From the NCBI GenBank assembly GCA_036405815.1, contig DASWWX010000063.1, forward strand, positions 1 through 64,000: a DNA stretch of 64,000 nucleotides, written 5' to 3'. Source of the DNA: Solimonas sp036405815 (GTDB lineage: Bacteria > Pseudomonadota > Gammaproteobacteria > Nevskiales > Nevskiaceae). Below, piece after piece: positions 17,464 to 25,753 of the stretch. The position numbers and the translations under genes were made by a program. The notes below the pieces were generated by a model. That model saw only the letters and a program-made list of their open reading frames with translations. It was not told the origin of the DNA and made no database searches. The first letter of the stretch is position 1, and each line of letters opens with the position of its first letter.

Positions 17464-18213
17464 ATGCCCCTCACCGACGCCTTAATCCTCGCGGTCGCCG
17501 CCGGTCTGGCCGGCGCACTGAACGCGGTCGCCGGCGGCGGCAGCTTTCTGACCCTGCCCGCACTGATGCTCGCGGGCCTGCCTCCGGTGGCGGCGAACGC
17601 AACCGGCACGCTCGCGCTGTTGCCGGGCTATCTGAGTGCGAGTTGGGCCACACGCGAGGACGTGCCGGATCACGGCCCGCTGGCATCCACGCGCACCCTG
17701 GCGCTCGCAGCGGTCGGTGGGCTTTGCGGCGCGGCGCTGCTGACGTTGACGCCGGACCGCTGGTTTGCCGTCGCAGCCCCGGGGCTGGTGTTCGCCGCAA
17801 CCCTGCTGTTCGCGGCGCAGCCGCATCTGCGCCTGCCAGTAGCATCGTCCGGCAGCCCACGTGTCGGCGCCGTCGCGCTGTTTGCCGTCTGTGTCTACGG
17901 CGGCTATTTCAACGGCGGACTCGGCATCCTGCTGCTGGCGGCACTCAACTATGCCGGCGCTTCGAGCCTGACCGCGGCCAACGCGATCAAGAACCGGCTA
18001 TCGGCCGTACTGACCACGATAGCCGCAGCGATCTATATCGCCGCGGGCGAAATCCACTGGCCGGCCGCCCTGTGGATGACACTGTTCGCGATCATCGGCG
18101 GCTATCTGGGCGCACGCGGGGCGCGCCGCCTGTCGCCGAGGCTCCTGCGCATCGGCATCGTCGCCATCGGCCTGTCGATCGCTGCGGCACTGGCCTGGGC
18201 GCGGCCCGACTGA
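17464..18213 (+). CDS. Sulfite exporter TauE/SafE family membrane protein
   Basis: The 249-residue product is a polytopic inner-membrane protein with about eight hydrophobic segments and the glycine-rich loop LNAVAGGGSFLTLPALMLAG near residue 15. A second, weaker copy of this repeat (YFNGGLGILLLAALNYAG) lies near 155. This two-repeat layout is typical of the TauE/SafE (UPF0721) family, proposed exporters of sulfite, sulfoacetate or similar organosulfonates. The substrate cannot be told. The start is MPLTDALI; an open frame extends 11 codons upstream but lacks conserved residues. It is transcribed away from the spermidine-synthase-like gene, with about 250 bp between the starts, and ends 30 bp before the convergent DUF2061 gene. 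Confidence 0.85.
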   Translation: MPLTDALILAVAAGLAGALNAVAGGGSFLTLPALMLAGLPPVAANATGTLALLPGYLSASWATREDVPDHGPLASTRTLALAAVGGLCGAALLTLTPDRWFAVAAPGLVFAATLLFAAQPHLRLPVASSGSPRVGAVALFAVCVYGGYFNGGLGILLLAALNYAGASSLTAANAIKNRLSAVLTTIAAAIYIAAGEIHWPAALWMTLFAIIGGYLGARGARRLSPRLLRIGIVAIGLSIAAALAWARPD

Positions 18214-18243
18214 TGTCGTGCGGCACGATCGGTAGCGAGGATG

Positions 18244-18435
18244 TTAGGCCGGCACCAGAGGCCGCGCAGCTTCGCGGCGGCGCCAGAACCGCTCGTGCAC
18301 GTGATAGGCCACGGTGTTCACACAGGGCTCGACCAGCGCCACCAGTCCCCCCATCATCCAATCGCCCGTCATCGCATACACGACGACGAAGGCCACGCTG
18401 ATGTGCATTAGGCCGAAACTGACGGTCTTGGTCAT
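18244..18435 (-). CDS. Small DUF2061 membrane protein
   Basis: This 63-residue protein starts MTKTVSFGLMHISVAF and ends with a basic tail. It has two short hydrophobic segments and the DUF2061 pattern: an N-terminal K/H pair, YAMTGDWMMGG, LVEPCVNTVAYHVHERFW. The function of the family is unknown; it is found in inner membranes of many proteobacteria. A GGGAG ribosome site lies 7 nt before the ATG. A 37-bp palindromic element containing a Fur-like box starts 20 bp upstream of the start codon (separate entry), so iron control is likely. The gene stands alone, convergent with the TauE gene and divergent from a lipoprotein gene. Confidence 0.85.
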   Translation of the reverse strand: MTKTVSFGLMHISVAFVVVYAMTGDWMMGGLVALVEPCVNTVAYHVHERFWRRREAARPLVPA

Positions 18436-18455
18436 CGAAAAAGCTCCCGAACATT

Positions 18456-18492
18456 GGCCCCAAAGATGATAATGACTCTCATCTTTGGGGCC
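18456..18492. promoter_or_regulatory. Fur-box-like operator inside a perfect 14-bp inverted repeat
   Basis: Two 14-nt arms (GGCCCCAAAGATGA at 18456-18469 and its complement at 18479-18492) flank a 9-nt centre. Across the centre, TGATAATGACTCTCA at 18467-18481 matches 12 of 14 fixed positions of the 7-1-7 Fur consensus (TGATAATnATTATCA). It sits 21-57 bp upstream of the DUF2061 start codon and 131 bp before the lipoprotein start. The match and symmetry are seen directly; Fur control is inference. The GC-rich ends without a T-tract argue against a plain terminator. Confidence 0.65.
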
Positions 18493-18622
18493 AGTGAAAT
18501 CTTTTGATGCCCCTGATACCGCGCGGCTATCGGCGGTCAGGCAAACGCTGACGGCGGCGCTGGCAAGCCGACGCACCGATCCGGTAGGGTGCACCCTCCG
18601 CTTCCCGACGCTGCCGCTTTTC

Positions 18623-19192
18623 ATGATCACCCCCCGCTGGTTTCTGCTGCCCCTGCTCCTGACCCTGGGCGCCTGCGCGCCGAAATACGATCCCAGCCAG
18701 CCCGTGCGGTTTGCGGTCGGCACCGCGATTCCGGTCGACATCGCCGTACCCCACCTGCACGAGGTGGTGGACGAACGCATCACGGTGTCAGGACTCGCGC
18801 GCCAGCGCGACGGCTTGTGTCGCGGCGTGCAACCGCTGACCGGCAGCGACTGGATGCTGACCGGCGAGCGCGAGTGCCTGTGGGTGAGCGGACGCGTGCC
18901 GGGGGCGCGATTGCTCGATGTGCGCGCCGGCCTCAGCAAGGAGCCGATCACGGTCAGCGGCCGTCTCATTCGCACCGACAGCGGGCAGTACGTGCTGAAA
19001 GCGGAACGGACACCGCCGCCCGCACCACCTGCGGCCACGCCAACGCCAGCGCCAGCGCCAGCGCCAGCGCCAGCGCCAACGATGACCCCAACACCGTCAG
19101 CACCGTCGATGCCGCAGGCGCCGACGTCGGCGCCGATCCCGGCAACGCCCGAAGACGGCGGCACGCCGATACCGACGCTGCCGACGTCATAG
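18623..19192 (+). CDS. Lipoprotein with Pro/Ala-rich C-terminal tail, function unknown
   Basis: The 189-residue product begins MITPRWFLLPLLLTLGAC, a clear lipoprotein signal with the lipobox cysteine at residue 18, so it should be anchored in the inner or outer membrane. The middle (residues 25-125) contains a possible small beta-rich domain. The last 60 residues are almost only proline, alanine, threonine and serine, with an (AP)n run coded by a 6-bp tandem repeat, and look like a flexible linker or wall-spanning arm. I do not recognise a family. The start was placed at the ATG opening the signal peptide; the longer open frame upstream runs through the Fur-like palindrome. It is followed 117 bp later by the GGDEF/EAL gene. 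Confidence 0.72.
   Translation: MITPRWFLLPLLLTLGACAPKYDPSQPVRFAVGTAIPVDIAVPHLHEVVDERITVSGLARQRDGLCRGVQPLTGSDWMLTGERECLWVSGRVPGARLLDVRAGLSKEPITVSGRLIRTDSGQYVLKAERTPPPAPPAATPTPAPAPAPAPAPTMTPTPSAPSMPQAPTSAPIPATPEDGGTPIPTLPTS
19045..19080 (+). repeat. Hexanucleotide tandem repeat in lipoprotein gene
   Basis: Five perfect copies of GCCAGC followed by GCCAAC encode alternating Pro-Ala in the lipoprotein tail. Slippage would change the linker length in steps of two residues without a frameshift. Confidence 0.85.
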
Positions 19193-19309
19193 CGTCGTGG
19201 CGGTGTCGGCGGCGCGACCGCTTGACGCCCGATCGCTACCGTTGCCCGAAGACGACGGGCCGTCGCCAAGCTGCGTGCTAGGCTGAGAAATCCTCACCGG
19301 AATCGAAAC

Positions 19310-21847
19310 TTGGCCGATACCGACGTTCCAGCTTCGTCGCCGCTACGGGTCTCGGCGCCGCTGGGCGACGAACAGCGGCTGCGGCTGGTCATCGAGGCCA
19401 CGCCCAATGCGATGGTCATGGTCGATCAGCGTGGCCGTATCGCGCTGGTGAACTCGCAAACCGAGAAACTGTTCGGCTACTCACGCCAGGAACTGCTCGG
19501 CCAGACCGTTGAGATGCTGATCCCGCAGCGCTTCCGCGATGCGCATCAGGGTTATCGGCGCGGGTTCTTCGACCAGCCCGATACACGCTCGATGGGCGCC
19601 GGCCGAGATCTGTTCGGTCTGCGCAGGGACGGCAGCGAGGTGCCGATCGAGATCGGCCTCAACCCGTTGCGCATGCCGGAAGGCCTGTTCGTGCTGGCGG
19701 CGATCATCGACATCACGGAGCGCAAGCGGGCGGAAGAGCGTCTGCGCCGCGTCATCGAGGCAGCGCCGAACGCCATGCTGATGGTCGATGCCAAGGGCGG
19801 CATCGTGCTGGTGAACTCGCAGACCGAGAAGCTGTTCGGCTATACGCGTGACGAATTGCTGAAGCTGCCGATCGAGGCCCTGCTGCCGCAACGATTCCGA
19901 GGCCATCACGAGCGCTATCGCCAGGGCTTCTTCGCGCAACCGGACACGCGCGCAATGGGCGCGGGCCGCGACCTGTTCGGCCTGCGCAAGGACGGCATCG
20001 AGGTGCCGATCGAGATCGGCCTGAATCCGCTGCAGACCGAAGAAGGGGCTTTCGTGCTGGCGTCGGTCATCGACATCACCGAACGCCTCAACGCCGAAAA
20101 GATCGTGCGCGCCGCACAGGTCAACGCGCTACGCCAGTCGATCCTCGACAGCCTGCCGTTCAGCGTCGTGGCCACCGACCTCGATGGCCGCATTCTGTCG
20201 GTGAATCCGGCAGCCGAGCGCCTGCTCGGGTACGACCGGCAGGCCCTGATCGGCCATTCCGCGCTGCTGGTGCATGATCCCGCCGAACTGGAACGCCGCG
20301 CCGCTGAGCTGTCGCAGCAGAGCGGCTTCCCGATTCCCGCCAATTTCCAGGTCATCGTCGCGTCCAGCAGCCAGGACACCGCCGACGAACGCGAATGGAC
20401 CTATGTCCGCCGGGACGGTACGCGACTGCCGGTCAACATCGCGATGACCGCGATGCGCGACGAGCTCGGCAAGGTCCACGGCTTTCTCAAGGTCGCGTAC
20501 GACATCACCCAGCGCAAGCAAAGTGAAGCGGTGATCCGTCACATGGCGCATCACGATGCGCTGACGGGGCTGCCCAATCGAACGCTGCTGCTGGAGCGCC
20601 TGTCGCAGGCGATTCGCCAGGCGCGGCGCAACCGCAGCAATCTGGCCGTGCTGATGCTGGACATCGACCACTTCAAGCGCGTCAACGACTCGCTGGGACA
20701 TCAGGTCGGCGACCGTCTGCTGCTGGCAGTGGCGCGCAGCCTGCAGAACCGGATTCGCGATGTCGACACCGTCGCCCGTCTCGGGGGCGATGAGTTTGTG
20801 ATCCTGCTCAATCACGTCGCGTCGCGCGAGAGCCTGGCGGCGCCGATCGCCGACATCGCCCGCGCCATCTCCACGCCCATACAGGTCGGCGAACAGGAAC
20901 TGCTGGTCACGCCGAGCATCGGTGGCTGCCTGTTTCCTGACGATGGCGACGATGCCGACACGCTGCTCAAGCACGCCGATACGGCGATGTACCACGCCAA
21001 GTCCGCCGGGCGCAGCAACTTTCAGTGGTTCACCCCCAGCATGCAGCAGCAGAACCAGGAACGGCTGGCGATTTCAGCGGCGCTGCGACGCGCGCTGGAG
21101 CACAACGAACTGGCCGTGCATTACCAGCATCAGGTGTCCCTGCAGAAAGGTCACGTCGTCGGCATGGAGGCCCTGGTGCGCTGGCACAGCGACCGTCATG
21201 GCGAGATCTCGCCGGAACGCTTCGTGCCCATCGCCGAGGAAAGCGGACTGATCCTGCAGCTCGGCGAATGGGTATTGCGCACCGCCTGCCTTGAATGCGT
21301 GCAACTGCAGCGCCAGCTACAGCGCCCGCTGAATCTGGCGGTCAACGTGTCCCCACGTCAGTTCCAGCAGCGCGACTGGCCGCAGACCGTGCAACGCGTA
21401 CTGTCCGAAAGCGGGCTCGCGTCCGATCAGCTGGAACTGGAGATCACCGAGGGCATGCTGATGCAGAACCCGGAGGAAAGCATCGGCATGCTGCGGGCCC
21501 TGCGCGCGCTGGGCGTCTCCATCGTGGTCGACGATTTCGGCACCGGCTTCTCCAGCCTGTCCTACCTCACCCGCTTTCCGATCGACAAACTGAAGATCGA
21601 CCGCTCCTTCGTCCGCGATCTGGGCGTAGATGCGGCGGACGCGGCCATCATCAACGCCATCATCGCGATGGCGCGCAGCCTCGACATCCGGGTGGTTGCC
21701 GAGGGCGTCGAAACACTCGAGCAGCAACGTTACCTGCAGGCGCGCGGCTGCGACGAGGCACAGGGCTTCCGTTACAGCATCGCCACCCCGGCGGCAAACT
21801 TCGCGACGCTCGTCGAGAAGGTCGAGTCCCAGCTCGAGCCGCAGTAG
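19310..21847 (+). CDS. PAS-PAS-PAS-GGDEF-EAL cyclic-di-GMP signalling protein
   Basis: The 845-residue product makes and/or breaks c-di-GMP in response to an unknown signal. Three PAS domains occupy about 17-135, 140-256 and 272-395; the first two are about 70 percent identical, a tandem duplication. The GGDEF domain (about 415-580) keeps GGDEF at 492-496 and the upstream RDVD inhibitory-site pattern. The EAL domain (about 590-835) keeps GMEALVRW, DDFGTGFSSLSYL, KLKIDRSF and AEGVET, so both activities look intact. No transmembrane segment is visible, so it is probably soluble. The start is a TTG; no upstream ATG fits and the ribosome site is weak. A strong bidirectional terminator follows. 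Confidence 0.93.
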   Translation: MADTDVPASSPLRVSAPLGDEQRLRLVIEATPNAMVMVDQRGRIALVNSQTEKLFGYSRQELLGQTVEMLIPQRFRDAHQGYRRGFFDQPDTRSMGAGRDLFGLRRDGSEVPIEIGLNPLRMPEGLFVLAAIIDITERKRAEERLRRVIEAAPNAMLMVDAKGGIVLVNSQTEKLFGYTRDELLKLPIEALLPQRFRGHHERYRQGFFAQPDTRAMGAGRDLFGLRKDGIEVPIEIGLNPLQTEEGAFVLASVIDITERLNAEKIVRAAQVNALRQSILDSLPFSVVATDLDGRILSVNPAAERLLGYDRQALIGHSALLVHDPAELERRAAELSQQSGFPIPANFQVIVASSSQDTADEREWTYVRRDGTRLPVNIAMTAMRDELGKVHGFLKVAYDITQRKQSEAVIRHMAHHDALTGLPNRTLLLERLSQAIRQARRNRSNLAVLMLDIDHFKRVNDSLGHQVGDRLLLAVARSLQNRIRDVDTVARLGGDEFVILLNHVASRESLAAPIADIARAISTPIQVGEQELLVTPSIGGCLFPDDGDDADTLLKHADTAMYHAKSAGRSNFQWFTPSMQQQNQERLAISAALRRALEHNELAVHYQHQVSLQKGHVVGMEALVRWHSDRHGEISPERFVPIAEESGLILQLGEWVLRTACLECVQLQRQLQRPLNLAVNVSPRQFQQRDWPQTVQRVLSESGLASDQLELEITEGMLMQNPEESIGMLRALRALGVSIVVDDFGTGFSSLSYLTRFPIDKLKIDRSFVRDLGVDAADAAIINAIIAMARSLDIRVVAEGVETLEQQRYLQARGCDEAQGFRYSIATPAANFATLVEKVESQLEPQ

Positions 21848-21878
21848 GGGGATATCGGCATCACGATCCCAAACCAGC

Positions 21879-21905
21879 AAAAAGCCCCGCCGAAGCGGGG
21901 CTTTT
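21879..21905. terminator. Bidirectional rho-independent terminator
   Basis: An 11-bp stem (AAAAGCCCCGC / GCGGGGCTTTT) with a CGAA tetraloop lies between the convergent GGDEF/EAL and Bax-inhibitor genes and has A/T tracts on both sides, so it can work for both. Confidence 0.92.
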
Positions 21906-21931
21906 CGCACCAGAGGTGAACCGCGACCGGC

Positions 21932-22654
21932 TCAATCGTCGCCGGACGCAAAGCCCAGCAGGTGCAGCAGGCTGGTGAACAGGTTGTAGATCGACACATA
22001 CAGCGTCACAGTCGCCAGCACGTAGTTGGTCTCGCCGCCGTTCACGATCTCGCTGGTCTGGTACAGGATCATGCCGCACATCAGCAGCGCCACCATCGCC
22101 GACAGCGCCAGCGCCAGCGGCTGGAAGTAATAGCCGAACAGCGATGCAATCAACAGGCCGACCATCAGCACCAGCATCAGCACGATGCCGCCGGCCAGGA
22201 AGCCGCGCATGAAGCTGAAATCGCGCTTGGTCTTGAGCGCATAGGCAGACAGGCCGACGAAGATCGCGCCGGTCATACCCAGCGCCAGCATCACAATCTG
22301 ACCACCGTTGGCGGCGCCGAGATAGCGGTTCAGGATCGGACCCAGACCGAAGCCGAGCAGGCCAGTGACGGCGAACACGACCCAGATGCCGGCCTCGGAA
22401 TTCGCGGTGCGCGGCACCACAAACCACAGCAAGCCCATCGCCACCAGCGAGCAGATCAGGCTGACGCCATACGGCACACCCATCGCCAACGACGCCCCTG
22501 CCATGACCGCACTGAACAACAGCGTCATCGCCAGCAGCATGTAGGTGTTGCGCAGCACCTTGTGGGCTTCGGAAACCGGCGCGGCGGCGCGGGGGGCGTA
22601 TACGCCACCGCGGCTCTGTACAGGGGCAGGACGCATCTCGTTGTTCCAGCTCAT
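21932..22654 (-). CDS. Bax inhibitor-1 / YccA family inner-membrane protein
   Basis: The 240-residue product has seven hydrophobic segments after a soluble N-terminal tail of about 40 residues. It shows the BI-1 family features: LRNTYMLLAMTLLFSA near residue 36, repeated glycine-rich helices, and LYVSIYNLFTSLLHLLG at the C-terminus, ending in an Asp pair. In E. coli the relative YccA binds and slows the FtsH protease. I chose the ATG with GGAGAG 7 nt upstream (22654). Another ATG 6 codons earlier is possible, but starts further upstream would lie in the putative promoter. It is a single gene, convergent with the GGDEF/EAL gene and divergent from the kynureninase-like gene. Confidence 0.88.
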   Translation of the reverse strand: MSWNNEMRPAPVQSRGGVYAPRAAAPVSEAHKVLRNTYMLLAMTLLFSAVMAGASLAMGVPYGVSLICSLVAMGLLWFVVPRTANSEAGIWVVFAVTGLLGFGLGPILNRYLGAANGGQIVMLALGMTGAIFVGLSAYALKTKRDFSFMRGFLAGGIVLMLVLMVGLLIASLFGYYFQPLALALSAMVALLMCGMILYQTSEIVNGGETNYVLATVTLYVSIYNLFTSLLHLLGFASGDD

Positions 22655-22694
22655 CTTGGGACTCTCCGTCATCGTTTTGCGGCTTTCCGTCCGC

Positions 22695-22725
22695 ATTGTA
22701 TGGGTATGACGCCGAGCCTGCTCAA
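22695..22725 (-). promoter_or_regulatory. Putative promoter of the Bax-inhibitor gene
   Basis: On the minus strand TTGAGC (22720-22725) and TACAAT (22695-22700) are spaced by 19 bp, slightly long. The predicted transcript start near 22688 fits a start codon at 22654 or 22672. Confidence 0.35.
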
Positions 22726-22874
22726 GAGTTCCCGATTTCTCTTTCGGTTTCATGCCGTTGCCGGCATGCGCGGCGCTGTGGATCATTCGTCATGGACGGA
22801 CGGGATGCAGGCGGTAATGCTCTAATGCCAGCCGCCGGCGACGGAAGCGCCGGCCCCGCGACCGGGGAGCTGCC

Positions 22875-24038
22875 ATGACGCTGAAGCCGCACTTTTCGCG
22901 TTTTCTCGGTGCGCAACCGCAGCGCCTGCACTTCTGCGCGCACAGCCACCACCCCTGGCCGGACGTCAGTTTCGAAGCCCAGCAGCAGGCCTGGCTGGAC
23001 GCGGCTCAGCTCGCCGACGACAAATGGGACAAGGTCTTCAGCGAGGTCGTCCCGCAGGCACAGCACCACCTTGCCCGCCTGCTCAACCTGCCGGACCCGG
23101 CCACGATCTGCTTCGGCACCAACACCCACGAATTCGTGGTGCGCCTGCTGTCGGGGCTCGATGCACGTCCGTTTCGCGTACTGACCACGGACGGCGAATT
23201 CATGAGCTTTGCACGCCAGATCGCGCGCCTGGCCGAAGCCGGACGCTGCATCGTCGAGCGCGTGCCCGTCGAGCCGTTCGACAGCTTCCCCGCACGCTTT
23301 GCCGAGGCGGCGCGCAGCGGCGGCCATCACCTGGTCTACGTCAGCCAGGTGTTCTTCAACTCCGGCTACTGGATCGAGGACCTCGCCACACTGGTCGATG
23401 CCGTGCCCAGTTCACGCAGCCTCGTGGTGATCGACGGCTATCACGGCTTCATGGCGGTACCGACCGACCTCGCCCGCATCGCCACTCGCGCGTTCTACCT
23501 CGCCGGCGGTTACAAGTACGCCATGGCCGGTGAAGGCGCCGCATTCCTGCACTGCCCGCCTAGCCAGGTGCCGCGCCCCCTGGTCAGCGGCTGGTTCGCC
23601 GGCTTCGGCAGCCTTCACCGACCGGGATCGGCCGAGCACGTGAACTACGCGCACGACGGCAGCCGCTTCATGGGCGCAACCTTCGATCCGACCGCGCTCT
23701 ACCGACTCAACGCCGTGATGGACTGGGTCCGCCGTCACCAGATCACCGTCGCGGGCCTGCACGTGCAGGTGATGGACCTGCAGCGCGAATTGCTGGATGG
23801 TCTCGACACCCTGCGCGATCCGGTATTGCACCGACGCAACCTGATCCCCGGCAACGGCTTCGCCCGCGGCAACTTTCTCTGTTTCTGGCATGTCGATGCC
23901 GCGGCGGCGCAACAGCGACTCGCCGCGGCCCGGATCGTCTGCGACGTGCGCGACGATCGACTGCGTCTCGGGATGGGGCTATATCACGACCGCAGCGACA
24001 TCGCCGAACTGCTGAGCCGTCTGAGCGCTGGCAGCTGA
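22875..24038 (+). CDS. Kynureninase-like PLP-dependent enzyme (aminotransferase class V fold)
   Basis: The 387-residue product belongs to the class V aminotransferase fold. It begins HFCAHSHHPWPD near residue 20, has CFGTNTHEFVVRLLS (phosphate-binding region) near 80, SLVVIDGYHGF with the PLP aspartate near 187, and the Schiff-base lysine at about K214 (AGGYKYAMAGEG). The overall look is closest to kynureninases, which cleave kynurenine to anthranilate. The second half diverges and no other tryptophan-degradation gene is near, so the substrate is open; a cysteine desulfurase or other lyase role is less likely but not excluded. GGGGAG lies 6 nt before the ATG. It is followed by the TpsB-like gene after 122 bp. 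Confidence 0.75.
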   Translation: MTLKPHFSRFLGAQPQRLHFCAHSHHPWPDVSFEAQQQAWLDAAQLADDKWDKVFSEVVPQAQHHLARLLNLPDPATICFGTNTHEFVVRLLSGLDARPFRVLTTDGEFMSFARQIARLAEAGRCIVERVPVEPFDSFPARFAEAARSGGHHLVYVSQVFFNSGYWIEDLATLVDAVPSSRSLVVIDGYHGFMAVPTDLARIATRAFYLAGGYKYAMAGEGAAFLHCPPSQVPRPLVSGWFAGFGSLHRPGSAEHVNYAHDGSRFMGATFDPTALYRLNAVMDWVRRHQITVAGLHVQVMDLQRELLDGLDTLRDPVLHRRNLIPGNGFARGNFLCFWHVDAAAAQQRLAAARIVCDVRDDRLRLGMGLYHDRSDIAELLSRLSAGS

Positions 24039-24160
24039 GCACCCCGCCGCGGCAATGTCCGACAACCGGCGCCGCCGGACCATCTCGCGTTTCCGCGGCG
24101 CATCGCCGACGATACGCACCCTCGAGTCTTCCTACCGACGCTTCGCCGGAGCCCTAGCCG

Positions 24161-25642
24161 ATGGCTGTCGACCTGCCGCCCGCCCTGCCGCCGCTCGCCC
24201 AATCGCCCGATCTGCTGACGCGCAGCGCTGTCGCCGTGACGGTGCCGCATCGTGGCGACAGTCTGCAGATCATGAGCGAGTTGCCCCTGTCCGGTGCCGA
24301 AATCCGCGCCGCCATCGCGCCGGCCGCCAGCCTGGAGGAAGCGCTGGCGCTATTGACCCGCGCCTATCGGGCCAACGGCTATCCGGGCGCTCAGCTGCTG
24401 TACGCCCGGCAAGGTTCGGAGGTCTGGGTGCAGGTCGTCCCCGGTCGCCTGCGCGAAACCCAGGTGGATCGGCCGCTGACGCCGTATTTCGCCGACCTGC
24501 CGGGCGAATCGGCGCTGCGCGACCGCGAGCTGGAGCCGCGGCGCATCCTGGCCAGCCTGCACGCCGACCGTGCCGGCTTGCAGGCCGTCGCACGATTGCA
24601 TCCGGATGACGCCGGCAACCTGCGCCTGATCGTCGACACCGAGCGCGGCGCGGCACCGACGCGCCTGGCCTGGACGATCGACAATACCGGCCAGCGCTAC
24701 TCCACGAGCGAACTCATGACCGCGGTCGACTTCGCAACCGGCACCGGGCGCGGCGACGAGTTCGGCATCGGCGCGCACATCGGCCTCGATCATCCGGGCG
24801 ACGACGAGTACGCGGCACACCGCCTGACCTGGAACCGCGTCACGCCGTGGGGCCTCTTCGGGGTCGGCGCGCGCCACACCCGCTATGTGCAGACCGATCG
24901 CGCACAGATCGACGAGGGCCGTTTCTGGACCGGCGAGCTGAACTGGCTGATGCCGCTGTATGCCGACTTCCAGTCGCGCTGGGGCGTGAAGCTGCAAGTC
25001 GACCGCAGCCAGTTCACGCATCGCATCTCGTCCCTCGATCAACCCGAGCAGCTCTACACCAGTGGCGAGATCGCCACCCAATATCACCGCCGCTTCAGCC
25101 TGCTGGACCTGCAGTGGCGCTTCGACGGCTCACTGGCCCTGCGCCAGGGCCTCAACGACGAACGCCTGCCCGCTGCCACACTGGACTATCAGCTGCTGCG
25201 TCCTTCGGCGCGGCTGGTGCTGGATCTTGGCGACGGCCGCGCCTTCACCGTCGAAGCCCGCGCACAGCTCAGTGACGACCGCCTGCCCGCCCAGGAACAA
25301 TGGGTGCTCGGGGGCCGCGAGAATCTGCAGACCCAGCGTCACGGCGTCGTGGTCGGCGACGAGGGTTCGCTGATGCGTGTCAGCGGCGATCTCGGCCGCT
25401 ATCAATGGCGCGAATTCGCGGTGCAACCCCACGTCTTCGCCGAGCGCGGACGCGCCCAGCCTGATGGCGCGCCGGAGCGCCCGCAGTTGTCTTCGGCCGG
25501 CGCCGGCCTGCGCGTCGCCGCCTGGGGCTGGCTATCTGCCGATCTGGTCTACGCCGAACGACTGGACGAGCGCGGCATCCCGCAGCGCGTGCTGGACGAA
25601 ACCGAAACACCTTGGTGGTTCAGCCTACGCGCGGCGTTCTGA
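24161..25642 (+). CDS. TpsB/ShlB-FhaC-like outer-membrane protein, N-terminus atypical
   Basis: The 493-residue product resembles two-partner-secretion transporters. A POTRA-like region (about 40-150) precedes a predicted 16-strand barrel (about 160-493) with GAHIGLDHPGDDEY and EQWVLGGRENLQTQRHG, and it ends in Phe, as expected for BAM-inserted barrels. Oddly, it has no signal peptide. An in-frame TAG at 24155 closes the frame two codons before the ATG, and the other frames in the 120-bp gap show no hydrophobic leader. Either the N-terminus has been lost or frameshifted, or the true export signal is unusual. GGAG lies 9 nt before the ATG. No TpsA-type substrate gene is adjacent. Confidence 0.72.
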   Translation: MAVDLPPALPPLAQSPDLLTRSAVAVTVPHRGDSLQIMSELPLSGAEIRAAIAPAASLEEALALLTRAYRANGYPGAQLLYARQGSEVWVQVVPGRLRETQVDRPLTPYFADLPGESALRDRELEPRRILASLHADRAGLQAVARLHPDDAGNLRLIVDTERGAAPTRLAWTIDNTGQRYSTSELMTAVDFATGTGRGDEFGIGAHIGLDHPGDDEYAAHRLTWNRVTPWGLFGVGARHTRYVQTDRAQIDEGRFWTGELNWLMPLYADFQSRWGVKLQVDRSQFTHRISSLDQPEQLYTSGEIATQYHRRFSLLDLQWRFDGSLALRQGLNDERLPAATLDYQLLRPSARLVLDLGDGRAFTVEARAQLSDDRLPAQEQWVLGGRENLQTQRHGVVVGDEGSLMRVSGDLGRYQWREFAVQPHVFAERGRAQPDGAPERPQLSSAGAGLRVAAWGWLSADLVYAERLDERGIPQRVLDETETPWWFSLRAAF

Positions 25643-25706
25643 ACACGGTCGCGGCACGCCATCGCTCCCAGCAGCACCGCTGCTTGACCCAGGCGCGACT
25701 GCAACG

Positions 25707-25734
25707 AAAAAGGCCGGCGCATGCCGGCCTTTTT
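25707..25734. terminator. Bidirectional rho-independent terminator
   Basis: A 12-nt inverted repeat (AAAAAGGCCGGC / GCCGGCCTTTTT) with a GCAT loop separates the convergent TpsB-like and DUF1134 genes; both strands end in five U. Confidence 0.93.
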
Positions 25735-25753
25735 CACGTTCCGTGCGGCGACT

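Noticed and set aside
18456..18492. Plain rho-independent terminator
   Set aside because: The stem is symmetrical but neither side has a U-tract, and it lies upstream of both flanking starts, not after a gene; the Fur-box reading fits better.
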